This document shows, in pieces, positions 48,775 through 61,150 of a stretch of DNA of 64,000 bases (within the stretch, counting starts at the first letter, position 1; the number at the start of each line of letters is the position of its first letter). A model generated the notes under the pieces. The model ran no database searches. It was not told the DNA's origin and saw only the letters and a program-made list of their open reading frames with translations. The stretch lies in assembly GCA_014898425.1 (NCBI GenBank), contig RCSZ01000006.1:1550001-1614000 (forward strand), in the 5' to 3' direction. Source of the stretch: Botryotinia globosa (lineage: Eukaryota > Ascomycota > Leotiomycetes > Helotiales > Sclerotiniaceae). A program made the position numbers and the translations under genes.

Positions 48775-49979
48775 TTACTGGTCTGAGTTTTCAGTGTTGT
48801 ATTGGTCTAATTCGCGAGACTTTGCCGTCACTGGTAAATTCATTGACTCTGGCAGTCCTAAATTTGTCTCCGCGTGTGCTGTTCTATTGCTAGTAAAATT
48901 CATGCGTCGGCCCAGTGATGATTTCTGGAAGTTTTTTAATCTCCCCCCAAGCTGCATTATGAGTGGAGATCCAGTCGATATCGCAATACCCATTCCTGTC
49001 TCAATGAAACTCCACAATTGTGGGCGAGGTCCAATGTATGTGAAATCTTGGGGGTTATAATACAAGTCTAGGAGTGCCCAGAGACGCAGCATAGAACTGA
49101 TAGTGACACTTTGAGACGGTGTTAGAGAAATACCACAAACTCAAATGCGGGATACCTTACATGCTTCCCACCGAAAACATCAGACAGATTCTCAGTTTTG
49201 CTCCGGTTGTTATTGAAAGTCTCATGATGCAGTAAGTTGGCAAAAGAGTTAAAATGAAGTCCGTTCCAATATTTGGTATAGCAATACCAAGATAAATGGC
49301 TTTAAGATTCATACAGGATCCTGGTGTATCAGACGAAGGATTACCCCACGCTTTTTCAACAGGAATGCATTGAAAGATGGTAACCCCGAACTATGACTAT
49401 CCCATTAGCTTCTCGATAAACAGCCGGCAGTGAAGTGGATGGTACTAACAGCAACAACTAAATAGCACACCGTCGAAACGATCAAAATAATGGAAATTAT
49501 CCTGGTCGAACGATGCACGTGAAATATACGGTAGATCAGCATCGAAAGGGAAATCTTCGCGGCAACCACGGTGAACATGTAAAGAAGTTCCAGGATATAG
49601 AAGACTTTGTAGATAGTGATGATGGAAGCTACACTAAGAGTTCCCATATGCTTTCCAAACCCGAGCTTGATACCTATGAACTAGTCAGCATTCATGCAGA
49701 TTATCAATTCGAGCGATGTCCACAGTACTGTAAAGGTATCCCGCAAGTTCACCAGTCAGCGAAATCTGCTATATTAGCAACATCGCCGGTGGTTTGACGT
49801 AGACTCACCACTGCAAGAATCATAAGCCCGTCATCGATAACATATAGTACCTTTCTGCGAGCCTTGTTATATATTGATATTATGGTACACAGAATGGCCA
49901 GTCCATACACAACACTACATGCTGCTATATTGGCAATTTGAGCATTGTCAAGTGATGGATATGTAATAGATGTGCTCAT
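48775..49979 (-). CDS. Rhodopsin-domain (Pth11-like) integral membrane protein; first junction unresolved
   Basis: Family of fungal seven-helix proteins with a rhodopsin-type fold (PF20684), often linked to surface sensing. Exon 1 starts at 49979 (MSTSITYPSLDNAQ) and reaches helix 2 (VIDDGLMILAV). Secure exons follow: one ending 49450 containing LGFGKHMGTLSVASIITIYK, AKISLSMLIYRIFHVHRSTRI; 49390-49161 with FQCIPVEKAW, CMNLKAIYLGIAIPNIGTDFILTLLP; and 49108-48775 with SMLRLWALLDLYYNPQDFTYIGPRPQLWSFIE. Between 49,820 and 49,668 no splice choice gives a full-length helix 2: the simplest intron (GTGAGT to CAAG|CTC) keeps frame but loses about 15 residues, and the in-frame alternative meets a TAG. 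Either a short second helix, an unusual splice, or recent damage is present. Confidence 0.7.
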
Positions 49980-50983
49980 ATTTTTTGGTAGCTTGTGCTA
50001 TCTGGGACAATGCGGATGCCAGATGAGAGTGTCAAAAAATTAAAAGGTATATTCAAACAATAATAAAGAATATCAAGCTCAACGGAGATGTCATACCCAG
50101 GAATTACATGCTTCTTATAAACTATTGTGCTTTGTTGGACCGATTTTGCCTTGCTCATGGGATGGGAGGCTGAGTATGTAAGTTGGGTAGCACGGCAGAT
50201 CTACATAGCCGAGTTCAGAAGCCGGCTCTCATATTTAGCCGATTATGACTACTCGGCCGGTAAGGAAATCGTTCCCCCTTGATCCATACGTCTGAAGAGA
50301 ATGATTTATGTGATATCAAGCTTTATTTTAAATAGTTGAATACGACGCCGTTGAAAATGTTGCATGGGCTTCTAGCCTTTGCTACGGTTTCCTCAATATG
50401 AAGAATTCGTACTCGGCTCTGTAAATAGTGGACTATTGTAATGTGAAAATAATGCAATAGTGCGGCTCCTCAAATCAAAATCTCCCAGAATCAAGCAGAA
50501 GAAGACTTGCACTTACGTTTCCACTAGTTTTCCATGTTAACCAGTTTCTATGCTTGGAATAATTGTTTGATACTATTCCAAAATACTTGCTGATGCCTGG
50601 AGTTGGGGTTTTCACTCGTATCTATCTTAAACGATACGCTGTGGTGCAGTAGTGGTGATCTACAGCTGACAGGCATAGCCGTCACTATCCTGAAAGCAGG
50701 AGACCTTTAGTTTGCCAAATTCGTGTTTTTGCCTCATTTCAGCGTGTACGCTATTGATCAATTGAATATTCGGGTTACCTGAGGAGAGAGTGTCGACTCG
50801 CACAGTGTTCTCAATATTGCAGGTTTGCGGGCCGTGTTTCCAGTATTGCATGAATGCTAATAACAATGACCTTAGAGAGAGTTGCAGGAAACAGAAGGAC
50901 TGGAGGATACAAGGCGACTTTCCTGAATGCTGTGACGCTGCAAATGGGGTATCAGTTCTGAAATAATCTTCAACACCTCTCCA
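49980..50983. other. Intergenic region
   Basis: Upstream region of the rhodopsin-domain gene and 3' flank of the GatC-like gene. No supported gene. Confidence 0.5.
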
Positions 50984-51874
50984 TCAGTTCCCGCCTTGCG
51001 CCCTAAGCTTCTCTATTTCTGTATCCGAAAGCACTTTGGCTTCCGTTGCTGATCGATTGCCCACTCCCTCAACTTTCTTTTCCTCTCCTTCCTTTCCACT
51101 CCTCACAATGAAATACTTTCCGCCTCCAAATTCGACCTTTTCGGTCGCAGTTCCAGTCACATCCCACTCTTCTACACCTTTTGTATCAATCGCAATCCCT
51201 GGCTGCCTTCTCGGTCTTTTGTTCCTTCCTCTATATTCCTCTTTCTTTAACGCTTCTTGGATTTCCTTAGTTTGCAATCCAATTGACTCATGTGCTTCTG
51301 CTTCCAACGTCTCATCCCTAATACTCCTTAGGGCCTCAATGCCCTCTGTATTGACCTTCTGAATATCCCTCAAGAAATGTAATTGTAAATGTAGTATATC
51401 TAGTAACTTCTTTTCTTCTTCCGAGGTTTTGGGAAGAGGAAGTGCGGAGAGTCGACATAAATGATGAAGTTGTTTGACTGTAATTTCTTCGACAGGTTTC
51501 TCATTTGGAGATGGTAGGAGGGACCGAACGGACCAAGTGGGTTTTGATAGGAGCTCATCGATGTTTGTCTTTTGATGAGAGAGATCCACATTTATTCGAG
51601 CATATACTCGACGGACTGGGACTTGTTGATCTTCTGGCTTGGGAGTCAGAGGTGTCGTTATTTTACTTCCGTGAAGCTTTACACTCCGCGGCACAAAACG
51701 ACCTGTGTTGCTTCCTGATTTGGGTAATGAGCTTCCATCTACTGCAGATGTCTCCCGGGGGGCTTCTGAAGTACTATATGTTCGAGGAAGGGAGATTCGG
51801 CCGTATTTGAATTTTGTGGAAGGAAAGGAGTGCCAGAGCGATGCGCGACAATGTAAACATATAGACCTCGACAT
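50984..51874 (-). CDS. Mitochondrial GatC-like protein (Glu-tRNA(Gln) amidotransferase subunit)
   Basis: Single exon, 296 residues. The N-terminus (MSRSICLHCRASLWHSFPSTKFKYGRI) is basic and hydroxylated, as in mitochondrial presequences. Residues ~131-190 match the GatC/Glu-tRNAGln fold: EEITVKQLHHLCRLSALPLP, then a helix LDILHLQLHFLRDIQKVNTEGIEALRSIRDET, with the Val-x-Thr-Glu-Gly signature. Bacterial GatC is about 100 residues, so this protein carries long N- and C-terminal extensions, as in yeast GatF and filamentous-fungal homologues. Expected role: stabilising the GatAB enzyme that makes Gln-tRNA(Gln) in mitochondria. Divergent from Sec17. Confidence 0.82.
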   Translation of the reverse strand: MSRSICLHCRASLWHSFPSTKFKYGRISLPRTYSTSEAPRETSAVDGSSLPKSGSNTGRFVPRSVKLHGSKITTPLTPKPEDQQVPVRRVYARINVDLSHQKTNIDELLSKPTWSVRSLLPSPNEKPVEEITVKQLHHLCRLSALPLPKTSEEEKKLLDILHLQLHFLRDIQKVNTEGIEALRSIRDETLEAEAHESIGLQTKEIQEALKKEEYRGRNKRPRRQPGIAIDTKGVEEWDVTGTATEKVEFGGGKYFIVRSGKEGEEKKVEGVGNRSATEAKVLSDTEIEKLRAQGGN

Positions 51875-52183
51875 TTTGTGATCAATTAGGTGACAATGTT
51901 GTGTTTCATGAAGATCATCGATTGTTTATATTGTGAGTTTGATAAAATGTTCCTATGCGTTCCCCAGAAGTACGCTAGTGTGGTTCATAGGCGGGGCAAG
52001 GCTATGTCAGAGCGTAAGGACTAGAAACAAACAACCCTTGCAAGAGTTGTCTTCAAAACCACGAACACATGTCAACTCTAACAACTCATTAATACTTACA
52101 ACTCTTGATCAAACTCATTAATTGATAGTTTTTCGCCTGAGAGATAGATTGCACAAAAGAATACAACACAACAAATCGCAATT
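51875..52183. promoter_or_regulatory. Short bidirectional promoter region, GatC-like / SEC17
   Basis: 309 bases separate the two divergent start codons, so both promoters must overlap or abut. A/T-rich runs and repeated AACTCATTAAT/AAACTCATTAATTG lie at 52080-52130, near the SEC17 side. No specific factor site can be assigned. Confidence 0.6.
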
Positions 52184-53245
52184 ATGGCACAAGATCCTCG
52201 CACTCTTATGCAAAAGGTACCAACCCCACCATCTGCTACTCGATAAGCTTTATATTGACCATTCCCCAAGGCAGAGAAAGCAGTTGCAGGTGCTTCTGGA
52301 GGCTTCAGTCTTTTTGGTGGACGACAAGAGAAGTGGGAAAATGCTGCTGAATTATATAACCAAGCTGCGAATGCATTCCGCATGCAAAAGCAAAGTAACA
52401 CTTTCTCGAGTCTTTGAACCTTTAGATTTATACTGATATCCGCTTTACAGACAAGGAAGCCGGACAAGCCTTCGAGCGCGCTGCCGATATTCAAACCAAC
52501 AAATTGAACGAACCTGATGATGCTGCCAATACGCTCACAGAAGCCTTCAAGGTATACAAAAAGGGAGAACCACTAGATGCGGTTCGATGCTTAGACGTTG
52601 CGATCAACCATTATACATCGAAAGGAAACTTCAGGAGAGCTGCCACGCATAAGCAGAATTTAGCAGAAGTATACGAGATGGAGATTGGGGATATGAAGAA
52701 GGCAATTGAAAGTTATGAATTAGCTGCTAGTTGGTTCGAGGCCGACAATGCTGAGGCGTGAGTTTTGACCTCCATCATTGACACCAAGGCTATTGGAATT
52801 AGTTATGAAGATGTACTGATATATCCACAGATTGGCCAATAAACTTTATCTCAAGGTCGCCGATATTGCCGCTCTCGATGGCGACTATTATAAAGCCATC
52901 GAGCATTTCGAGAAAGTAGCAGCATCCTCCGTCTCAAACAATCTCATGAAATGGTCGGTAAAGGATTATTTCCTTAAGGCCGGTCTGTGTCATCTAGCGG
53001 TCGGCGATACAGTGGCCACCGGGCGAGCTTTCGAAAAGTACAGAGACATGGATCCAACATTCCCAAGCACAAGGGAACATCAATTATTAGTCGACCTCGC
53101 TGAGGCCGTTGACGCAGGCGATCAAGAACAATTCGCCGACAAATTATTCCAGTATGACCAAATGAGCAAGTTGGACAAGTGGAAGACGACAATTCTGCTG
53201 AAAATTAAGGGTGCGATTGAGGAGAAGGGCGATGACTTTTCATGA
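52184..53245 (+). CDS. SEC17: Alpha-SNAP (vesicular fusion protein Sec17)
   Basis: Adaptor that recruits the ATPase NSF/Sec18 to SNARE complexes after membrane fusion. Exons 52184-52216, 52271-52394, 52451-52757 and 52831-53245 give 292 residues, exactly the length of yeast Sec17. It is an all-helical TPR-like solenoid: MAQDPRTLMQKAEKAV, GGFSLFGGRQEKWENAAELYNQAANAFRM, NKEAGQAFERAADIQ, NTLTEAFKVYKKGEPLDAVRCLDVAI, AAELYEMEIGD-type helices, then YYKAIEHFEKVA, DYFLKAGLCHLAVGD. The C-terminus KLDKWKTTILLKIKG matches the conserved end that stimulates the NSF ATPase. The first exon encodes only 11 residues, so its ATG is accepted on frame and family match. Confidence 0.96.
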
Positions 53246-53756
53246 TCAAAACTTCGTTCAATTAGAGTTAGCTCTTGTCGTTTGGCGTTTGGGTTTTGGG
53301 TGATATCTTTTGAGTTAGCTGCGGAGAAATATATTGTCATAGTCTCAAGCTTTGGCTAAACAAATGTCTACACGAAAGTGATTAGTCTGCATACAATTAT
53401 TCGAGCCCAATTTTTAGGTCAGCGCTTGTGGCATGATAAACCTTTGACTAAAGTCTTGTCTTCCGGCGAGCCACTTCCTAGAATAGCTAGATGACTTGGA
53501 TATCATATAATTTATGAAGAGTAAAGGATAGAAGGAGGAATAAGATTTGTAAACTGTAGATCCAATGAAGTGAAGTGAAGTGTTATCAAGAATTGATCAT
53601 GAAATTATTCTACATGTGTGCTTTCTGAATATCGAGTAGAAGCAGATGAATAATTGAAACAAATAAAAAATTCAAACCGCTAGTCATAAAGATGAAAATA
53701 AAGAGATGTCCCAAACATCATTTATCATGGATCTAACCCCTCGAACCTGTGTCCCA
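53246..53756. other. Convergent intergenic region
   Basis: 511 bases between the stops of SEC17 and the DUF726 gene. Nothing beyond AT-rich 3' flanks. Confidence 0.55.
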
Positions 53757-55955
53757 TCAATTAACATACAACTTCTCCACATCCTCCTGCATCTTCATCT
53801 CCTCATTTTTCCTGCTCACCTCACTCGCCAATTTTCTCGCCTCACTCTCCAAATCCGCTTCCCCATCCCCATCCCCATCCCCCTTCCTCTCCATCTCCTC
53901 ATCCTCTCTCTTCTCCTTCTCATCCAACAATTCCAAGGTCTCTTCCTCCTTTGCCACCTCTTCCACATCAATATCCTCCCAGCCGATCTTTTCCAAAATC
54001 GTGCCGACGAGATACTGATACCTCAAGTGTCCACTGACCATTTCACTTACATTTACATTCTCAATCCCTTTTACATCTTGCGCGGGCTGCAGACCCGCAA
54101 CGCCGAATTGGATGCTGCTGGTGCGGTAGAGGAAAGCGAGGATGTAGTCGTTTTCGGAATAGACGTTTACGAGACGTCCTGAGACGACGCTGCGCATGGC
54201 GCGCCATGCGGCTGCGTCGGAGGGAGCGGGGGCGCCGATTAGGACTGCTGATCTTTTGGTGGGGTTAGTAGCTATATTGTTGTAGAGGATACGTTTGAGT
54301 CGAAAAAGGGATAGTGGGTGAACTTACTCGACTAAACCGAATGCTCGACGTTCAGCTAGACTCGTCAAACATGAATAGATCAGTCTAGCTCCCAAACTAT
54401 ATCCAATGAGAGTAACAGGTCTCTCTCCCTGCGCTTTATTGATAAGTGCATCTGCAAGGACCAAGCCTGCCTTATCAGCGCGATTTTTCGCAACAGAGAA
54501 TGGATTATCGACGACTTTAGAGATTTTTAGTAGACCGAGGGGCCATAGAGCGGTCATCAGACTTGCGAAGATGGTGCGGGCGATGATTTCTTTCTTGGCC
54601 AGAGACCAAGCTGCACTTTTGACCACCGATTCTAATGATGTCCCGAGCTTGGATAGGGCTTCGAGTTCGTATCGGAGTGCGAATACCTCACTTTGATGTC
54701 CGAGTACACGCCATGGGGTAATAACATCTTCTTTCTGGGTCAGCCATCCACTAACACCTATCGTAACCCTTAATCTTCGATCCTTTGCCGCCAATTCCTT
54801 GACAGATTTTTGATGTGGTGATCCTCTGAGCGGCAGAAATGCAAAATCCGAAACCTCTTTCGCGTACGAGTCCATCATCTTTCCCGTCATACTAGCACCA
54901 TAAGCACCAAAAAGACTTCCTACAATAACTCCACTTTCCGCCAGAGCTCCCAGCAAGCCTGCAGCTGTCGTTGCACCAAGACCTAGTCCTCCCATCACAG
55001 TGCCTAGAGCGCCTGCGACTAGTGGAGCTGCAAGACCACCTGTGACTCCGATTATGGCGGCGCCTGCAACACCGGCGAGGCCGACTTTCCATCTTCGAGC
55101 TACCTTGTTCTCTTCGCTTCTTTTTTGTGTTTCTTCATTACCGGACATTTTCTTGGCGGCTTCTAGAAGTCCCTGCGCGACTTTCACTTCTGTCTCGGCG
55201 AGGATGTGAAGGGGGAGGTGAAGAGACGAGGCTACATGGAGTAAAAGAATGCGAGAATGCGCCGTGTAATGCTCCAATGAAAGAAGCAGTAATAGCATGG
55301 CGTGTAGGAGCATTACTCTTTTCTCTTCTTGTAATGAATACAGAGCAGTAGACGTCGGTGGGTAAAGCTCTACTAAAGCCGCATCTGCCTCCACGACATT
55401 GGTAGTTTGTTCTATGAGAGTTAATAAGTAGTTTCCTTCAAAGTAGGTAGAAGCTCCAAGCGATTATTAGAGGTACATACTAACAACCTTTGCTTTCGAA
55501 TCTGTATCAGGGGTGGCATTTACGCTGGCCTTCTTCTTCTGATCTTCCCTGACTTCTTTAGGGTTATTGACAACCGATCCTATCCTTGATATTACACTTT
55601 CTTGCCATTCCTGGCAAAATTTCAGAGCATCACACCTCAGCTCCAACATTTTAGGAGCCGATAATTCCTTTTCCCTCTTTTCTCTCAGATTCCGAGCTTT
55701 CTCCTCTTCTTCGGATTCTTCATTTGATTGACTATCATCAGTATTAGGATTCTTATCTCCGACTTCCAATGCTTTGCTTGGGGCTTCTCCAGTAGTAATC
55801 GAGGCATCAAAAGTATCACTGATTTGCTTTTGCATGATCTCTGTGACATTGGCGATGAGAAGTGTCAGATCAACACGTTCCTCAATTTCCAACATTGTAC
55901 TAAGATCATGCTCGTGGTCTTGAGACGACTCTAATTTCAATGACCAAGGAGCCAT
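53757..55955 (-). CDS. DUF726 alpha/beta-hydrolase membrane protein (TMCO4/Mil1-like)
   Basis: Three exons: 55955-55481, 55411-54328 and 54252-53757, total 684 residues with matching phases. The first ~160 residues are an acidic, partly helical region. DUF726 then shows a Gly/Ala-rich membrane-like segment (GLAGVAGAAIIGVTGGLAAPLVAGALGTVMGGLGLG), VTIGVSGWLTQKEDVITPW, and the nucleophile elbow LIGYSLGARL with Ser near residue 497. Downstream come APAPSDAAAWRAMRSVVSGRLVNVYSENDYIL, which holds a likely acid (Asp), and GHLRYQYLVG with a candidate catalytic His. Yeast Mil1 (YFL034W) and human TMCO4 share this layout. A putative lipase or esterase; the substrate is unknown. The tail is rich in Glu/Lys with a short DGDGDG run coded by a GGGGAT repeat. 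Confidence 0.9.
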
Positions 55956-56419
55956 AATTATTAATTAGATCTGCGAGAATTTAGAGTAAAGTGATGTCGC
56001 GTTTGTTTACTACTTGTATGTTTCGGTCGTCGAGCATCCAGGCTATCGATTGACGCCGATGACATAATGTCTTATCTTATCGTTAACGCGACTACTCGAT
56101 GACGTAGTAGTCCTCTCGACTGTGTAGGTAGGCATGTAACTTACACTTGATTCAAAATGGATAATTATTTTATTATAGATTCAGTTTCCAAAATTTCACT
56201 AAAAAATTCATTTACACAACGATTGTAGCTTTAGGATCAGTGAAAGAGTGCTCCCGGCTACCGTAATCATGTGACATATCTTTCATTCTTTCTTATCTCT
56301 TTAATTGATGATGCTTGATTTCAAAATTGCATAGCGTTGCTTATTCAGAAACCCCCTGAACATTCGGCCTGAACATAAGACTAGGTGAGATAAAATCTAC
56401 CCCTTGATGAATTGGTCTC
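55956..56419. other. Intergenic region between two minus-strand genes
   Basis: 464 bases holding the DUF726 promoter and the agmatinase 3' flank. No gene seen. Confidence 0.55.
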
Positions 56420-57926
56420 TTAAATCTCGACCTTGTCCTCTATAACCTTGTCCATCATCATACTCAATGGCCCTTTTTTGACCATTAAACTAAGTACTTC
56501 ATAGAGCGCATCTGCTGCTGCCATAGTAGTGTGTTCCGCATTCGTATCATATGCTGGGGCTACTTCGACAATATCCGCCGCAATCAAATTGATACCCTCC
56601 AATCCTCTTAAAATGGTTCTGAGTTCTCTAGTAGACCATCCTCCTGTTTCTGGAGTTCCGGTTGCGGGAGCAACTTTGAGGAGGTTAGTATTCTGTTTTG
56701 TAGGGCAAGAGACAAAGATTGATAGGCAAACTTACAGGCAGGATCAAGAGTATCGATATCAATAGATAGGTAAACAGGTCTATCGAGTCCTACACGCTCT
56801 CGGATTTTCTTGATGATACCATCCATGCCAATCGTGTCGATTTCTCTCGCTTCGACAATTTCAAAACCGCAATACCCATCATTCTCATAGTCGCTAGGTC
56901 CACTCAGAGTAGTCCTGATACCTGCATGAATGTTTGTATCATTTGCAAGCAAGCCTTCTTGTGCAGCATGGTAGAAGTAAGTACCATGGTTGATGGAAGC
57001 GACTTTCGATGGACTCCCACCGAATACTTTTGGTTTCCAGGTATCAAGGTGGGAGTCGAAGTGAATGACGGAAACAGGACCATAGGCGCGGTTGATAGAG
57101 CGAAGAAGAGGGAGAGTAATTGTATGGTCTCCCCCTAAGGTAATAACCCTTGGAAGAGTTTTACCATTTTTGGCAGGACCGAGTTTCTTGGCATCGGTTG
57201 CGGGGGCACGCGAGAGAATGGAGTTATGGCCTTCTTCGATTTGGTGGAGGGCCCATGAATTATCATAGCTAAAGTAAAATCTGTTTAACGACATAATTAT
57301 TGTAGTTGGTGAATAGGTGAACATACGATGTGACAGGAATGTCTCCACAGTCAATTACTGTTGCCCAACTATCGAAAGGGTTGGTCGCCAGAGGAACATT
57401 GTATCCTCCACTGGGTAAAAACAAACATGTCAGCCGACGTACATCTAGATATGTATACTAGCAACCATCTCGAAGGTATACGTACTATAGATTCAAACGT
57501 CTTGAGCCTTGCCTAATTCCCGATGGACCAAATCGAGCTCCCGGACGGTACGAGGTTCCGGTGTCAAAGGGAGCTCCTGCAAGCAAGTCAACATGCATAC
57601 GATTTCTCAAGACATTTCAAACTTGCAAGGAACCAAGACATACCAATGAACGCAATGTCATATTTCACATCATCTGTTGCTAGGCATGGAGAATATGGCA
57701 ATCTACCAAACGTTGAGATGCCCGAAAACACCGAATCGGCCTGATTCTTATTAGCTAACTCTCAGAGATTGCCTCCCATTAAACATACTTGAGTTCCTCC
57801 ATCTCCCGGTAAAGTGTTGTACCAAAGTGCTTTGTGTGGTCCAGCAATTGGAACTTGATTTTCATGGTCGCCATGCGCCAGTGCACTTGCACATAATGCG
57901 GCAACGGTGAGGATGTTGGTCAACAT
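56420..57926 (-). CDS. Agmatinase-type ureohydrolase with signal peptide
   Basis: Hydrolyses agmatine (or a related guanidino compound) to an amine and urea, using two manganese ions. Six exons: 57926-57789, 57740-57644, 57576-57486, 57410-57327, 57268-56736 and 56673-56420, giving 398 residues. The N-terminus [17 protein letters not shown] is a clean signal peptide. Arginase-fold motifs: [29 protein letters not shown] (His185), FDSHLDTW (Asp208, His210, Asp212) and [19 protein letters not shown] (Asp307, Asp309), so all metal ligands are present. The second motif has Ser where most family members have Ala (DAHxD). The late motif appears only after splicing out 56735-56674. Secretion or entry into the ER/vacuole is predicted; agmatinase versus another guanidino hydrolase cannot be settled by sequence reading. 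Confidence 0.92.
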
Positions 57927-60206
57927 TTATGAATGATAAAATTTCACCCTTGAGAAGAATGAGATGAAAATAGGAGATTCAGAGGTTCTCGTGAGTTTTT
58001 ATAGACGTTCTGCGCCGGCAAAACTCCGATGCCTTGTAGATCAACACATCAATTATCTTGGACCAATTGGTCTGATGCCTATGTATGGCCTTATCCCGTC
58101 AAGGGTCGACAAACAAATGCTGATAAATCGCATAACGGTTATCTTGCCGGCAACATACGTGATAGCAATCGTGAATAATGAAATCAGAGCTGATGGATAA
58201 TGCTTTGATATTCTCGTTATGTAAACCGGCGCCAGCGGCCAGCCAGAGCAAATGATGGTTGGATGAAGAGTATGCAGAAGCCAGAAGATGGTTCCCGTGG
58301 AAATCTGCATGATGCAAAGATAAACGGTCTTGGTGTAACTGTGATAGGAAGTCCATCATAGATTATGATGCGGTGAATAACAGAATGAAGTCTTGTTTCA
58401 TTGGATAAAGCTTCTTCGATGTGGAAAGAATGTATATAGATGATGAAGATCACAACTTTCGGTTTCAAAGTACCTAGGTCGATAAACCCGTGTTATCGGA
58501 TTGTTGTAGTGAGGTAATAGATAGAGATGATAAGAAAGTTGGAGCTTTATCACGAGGAGGCGTAGTACCTAGCAAGCAAATCCCCAGAAAGCGGCATTTG
58601 GGTTGGGGTAAAGAGCCTGAGGCACCGAAGTAAAATGATAAGTTCAGGTATCAGATGTATCCATATGCGCCTGCATTTCCTTGAAATATCGACAGGAATT
58701 GTATATGTGCCCCCTGTGATATATTTTCACGTTCTATCGAGGAAAGAAATCGATGGATAAGCTTACATTACCTAATCGATCGTTGGTACAATTGACGGAA
58801 TATGGATTTGGCAAAAGATTCTTGAAGGAGTATCGGAGTGCGAAACAAGACGAGCAGTCGTCAACCACTAGGTGGACGATTAATAATACAAGTAGAAGCG
58901 TTCATATTATGATGATTGGACTGGCAAACGATACAATGCAAGATCATGTTAGTTATTAAAAGCAGCATCAAGTTATCAAGTAATCCAAGTGACGTACGAC
59001 GTACTCCTCCGGATCCGTGGACGTTGACTCCTAGGCTAACAATACACGTGGTGCACTCGGTACGCGAGTTTCTGCGGCTGACTCCGTTTCTGGGCTGGTC
59101 CTTTTGGCTCAAGTCAAAGAGAACCATGTTTGAACTTTTCTGCGCCTCAACGGCGCTGTCTGGCTGTCTGGCTGTCTGATTGTATGTCTGGCTGTCCAGC
59201 TGGACAATGGAGCCGCCCTCTGACCCAAATAGATGCGAATGCAACCATTCTTTTGTTTTTCCCCCCTTGTCTTTTTCATGGTTGGACTTGCGTAGAGCAG
59301 CAATTTCACGAAATGTTTTTGTGAATGGAGATGAAGATGTAATCGACCTTTTGGTTGAAAACTTGGTGGGCTGATCTATCCAGATAGTAAACAGATCGAT
59401 CATCGTTCATCTGAAGAGGGAGGGGGGGGGATTTTTATACTTCCTTGGAAGCGGGCTAGAAGGCCAACGAATCAATTACAAGCGAGGGGTAAAGGTATGT
59501 TTATTCTAATACCCTGTGTATACTCCCAAGTATATATAGCCCAAGCAAAGAAGGTTCAACATTGATGAATCGGAAAAGTATGATACCAGCCATCTTAATT
59601 TTCTTTCCCTTTCCCTTTCCCTTTTCCTTTCCCTTTCGCTCCTTCTCCTCCTCCCAAATAGGCTTGAGCGTGACGCTTCCGTAGGGAGGGAGACATGATG
59701 CAATGCGTAAGGAAGTCAGAAAAAGAGCTTCGTAAAAAAAATCCTGTTCAGCCATCAAATTCCTTCCTATCACATAAAGCGAATCCTTTGCATCAAGATG
59801 CATGATGGATCGTTACAGACCCTATTCGTCAATCTAGAATTGGTGGTCGGTTGCAGATGAATGCACGAGGGTATACTATACCGTGCTCTTCTTCCTTTGG
59901 AAAGAGTAAATGATGAGTGCTTCCGTATGTATGGCATCTTGATAATTTGATTCGTTGAGTGAGAAGAATGACGGCTTGTAATGATCCAAAAAGGAAGTAT
60001 CACCATATTGAATCGTATGGCACGAACCTGGAAGAGAAGAAAAGAAAAGAAAAGGCCAGGTTGTCGTACAGACCTACTTATACCCAACACTTCATGTACA
60101 CCTGTACTCTGTCTGTCCTTGTTAGCTGTAGCCCGAATGTAGTGAAGTGAATCACTTCTGCCGTTGGCTTTGACACTTGACACTTGGAAATACAATTAAT
60201 TAACCT

Positions 60207-60207
<1 letters not shown>

Positions 60208-60239
<32 letters not shown>
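60208..60239. repeat. (CAGG)8 microsatellite
   Basis: Eight uninterrupted CAGG units. Confidence 0.95.
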
Positions 60240-60241
<2 letters not shown>

Positions 60242-60266
60242 TCAGACCTCACTCTCACTCGGTGCA

Positions 60267-60294
60267 GCACGCACGCACGCACGCACGCACGCAC
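60267..60294. repeat. (GCAC)7 microsatellite
   Basis: Seven uninterrupted GCAC units, 27 bases after the CAGG run. Confidence 0.95.
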
Positions 60295-61109
60295 TAGAAT
60301 CCCCCACCCCCTTCCAACCAATTAACGCGCCGAAGGAGTTCAATAGCTACCCAAAACTTTATTAGAATTCAGGAATTCACGAGGATTCGCGACATCCTGG
60401 CCCTTGGGTCTCTTACATACATGATACCGGGTACTCATCATACGTGCTGGGTATTCGACATTCACACATCTAACAAATGATACCGCGACATAAAAACACT
60501 TGGGAACATGATAAAGTTGACGAATAACATCTCACAACTTCACAACTTCACGTCTCCACGTCTCCACTTCTCCATTCCTCTATTCATCCATCTAGAACTG
60601 GACAACGTTGACTGTTTCGATTTCTGCTTCTTTTCCTCTGCTCCTCGCATTGCCATCTGTCATTGATTCATTTCAAACGTTTACTTTTCTGCACCTAAAC
60701 ACACACGCAGCTATCCACTCCGCGCCACTCCATTCCTTTTTCTTTTTCGATATCATACTGTTACCCTCGAATCCATTACATATTCGTTTCCATCAGGCCC
60801 AAATGCACTCAGCATCTCAGCGTTTCTGAATGTTTTAATTGGATTCGAGGATTGAGTGCTTGCTATCTATCCCATCAGAGAGGGCTTCGTGGAGCACAAT
60901 CTGCAACCCATAATCGCAACTCACAACCTGCAATCTATGCTGATTCGAATCTTCATCAAAGTGTATCACCCAATATCCAATAAAAATCTACACGTCTTTT
61001 GATCCTCTTCAGTCGAGACTGGATCGACACGATTTTACGAATTTCCTTTTTTTCTCTGTTCAATCATCAATTTTCCGCATTTTAAACCAAGTGTACCACA
61101 ATAATTCAC

Positions 61110-61150
61110 CACCACCACGACCACCACGACCACCACGACCACCACCCACC
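61110..61150. repeat. ACCACCACG repeat
   Basis: Three to four tandem 9-bp ACCACCACG-type units about 250 bases before the serine-rich ORF. Confidence 0.8.
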
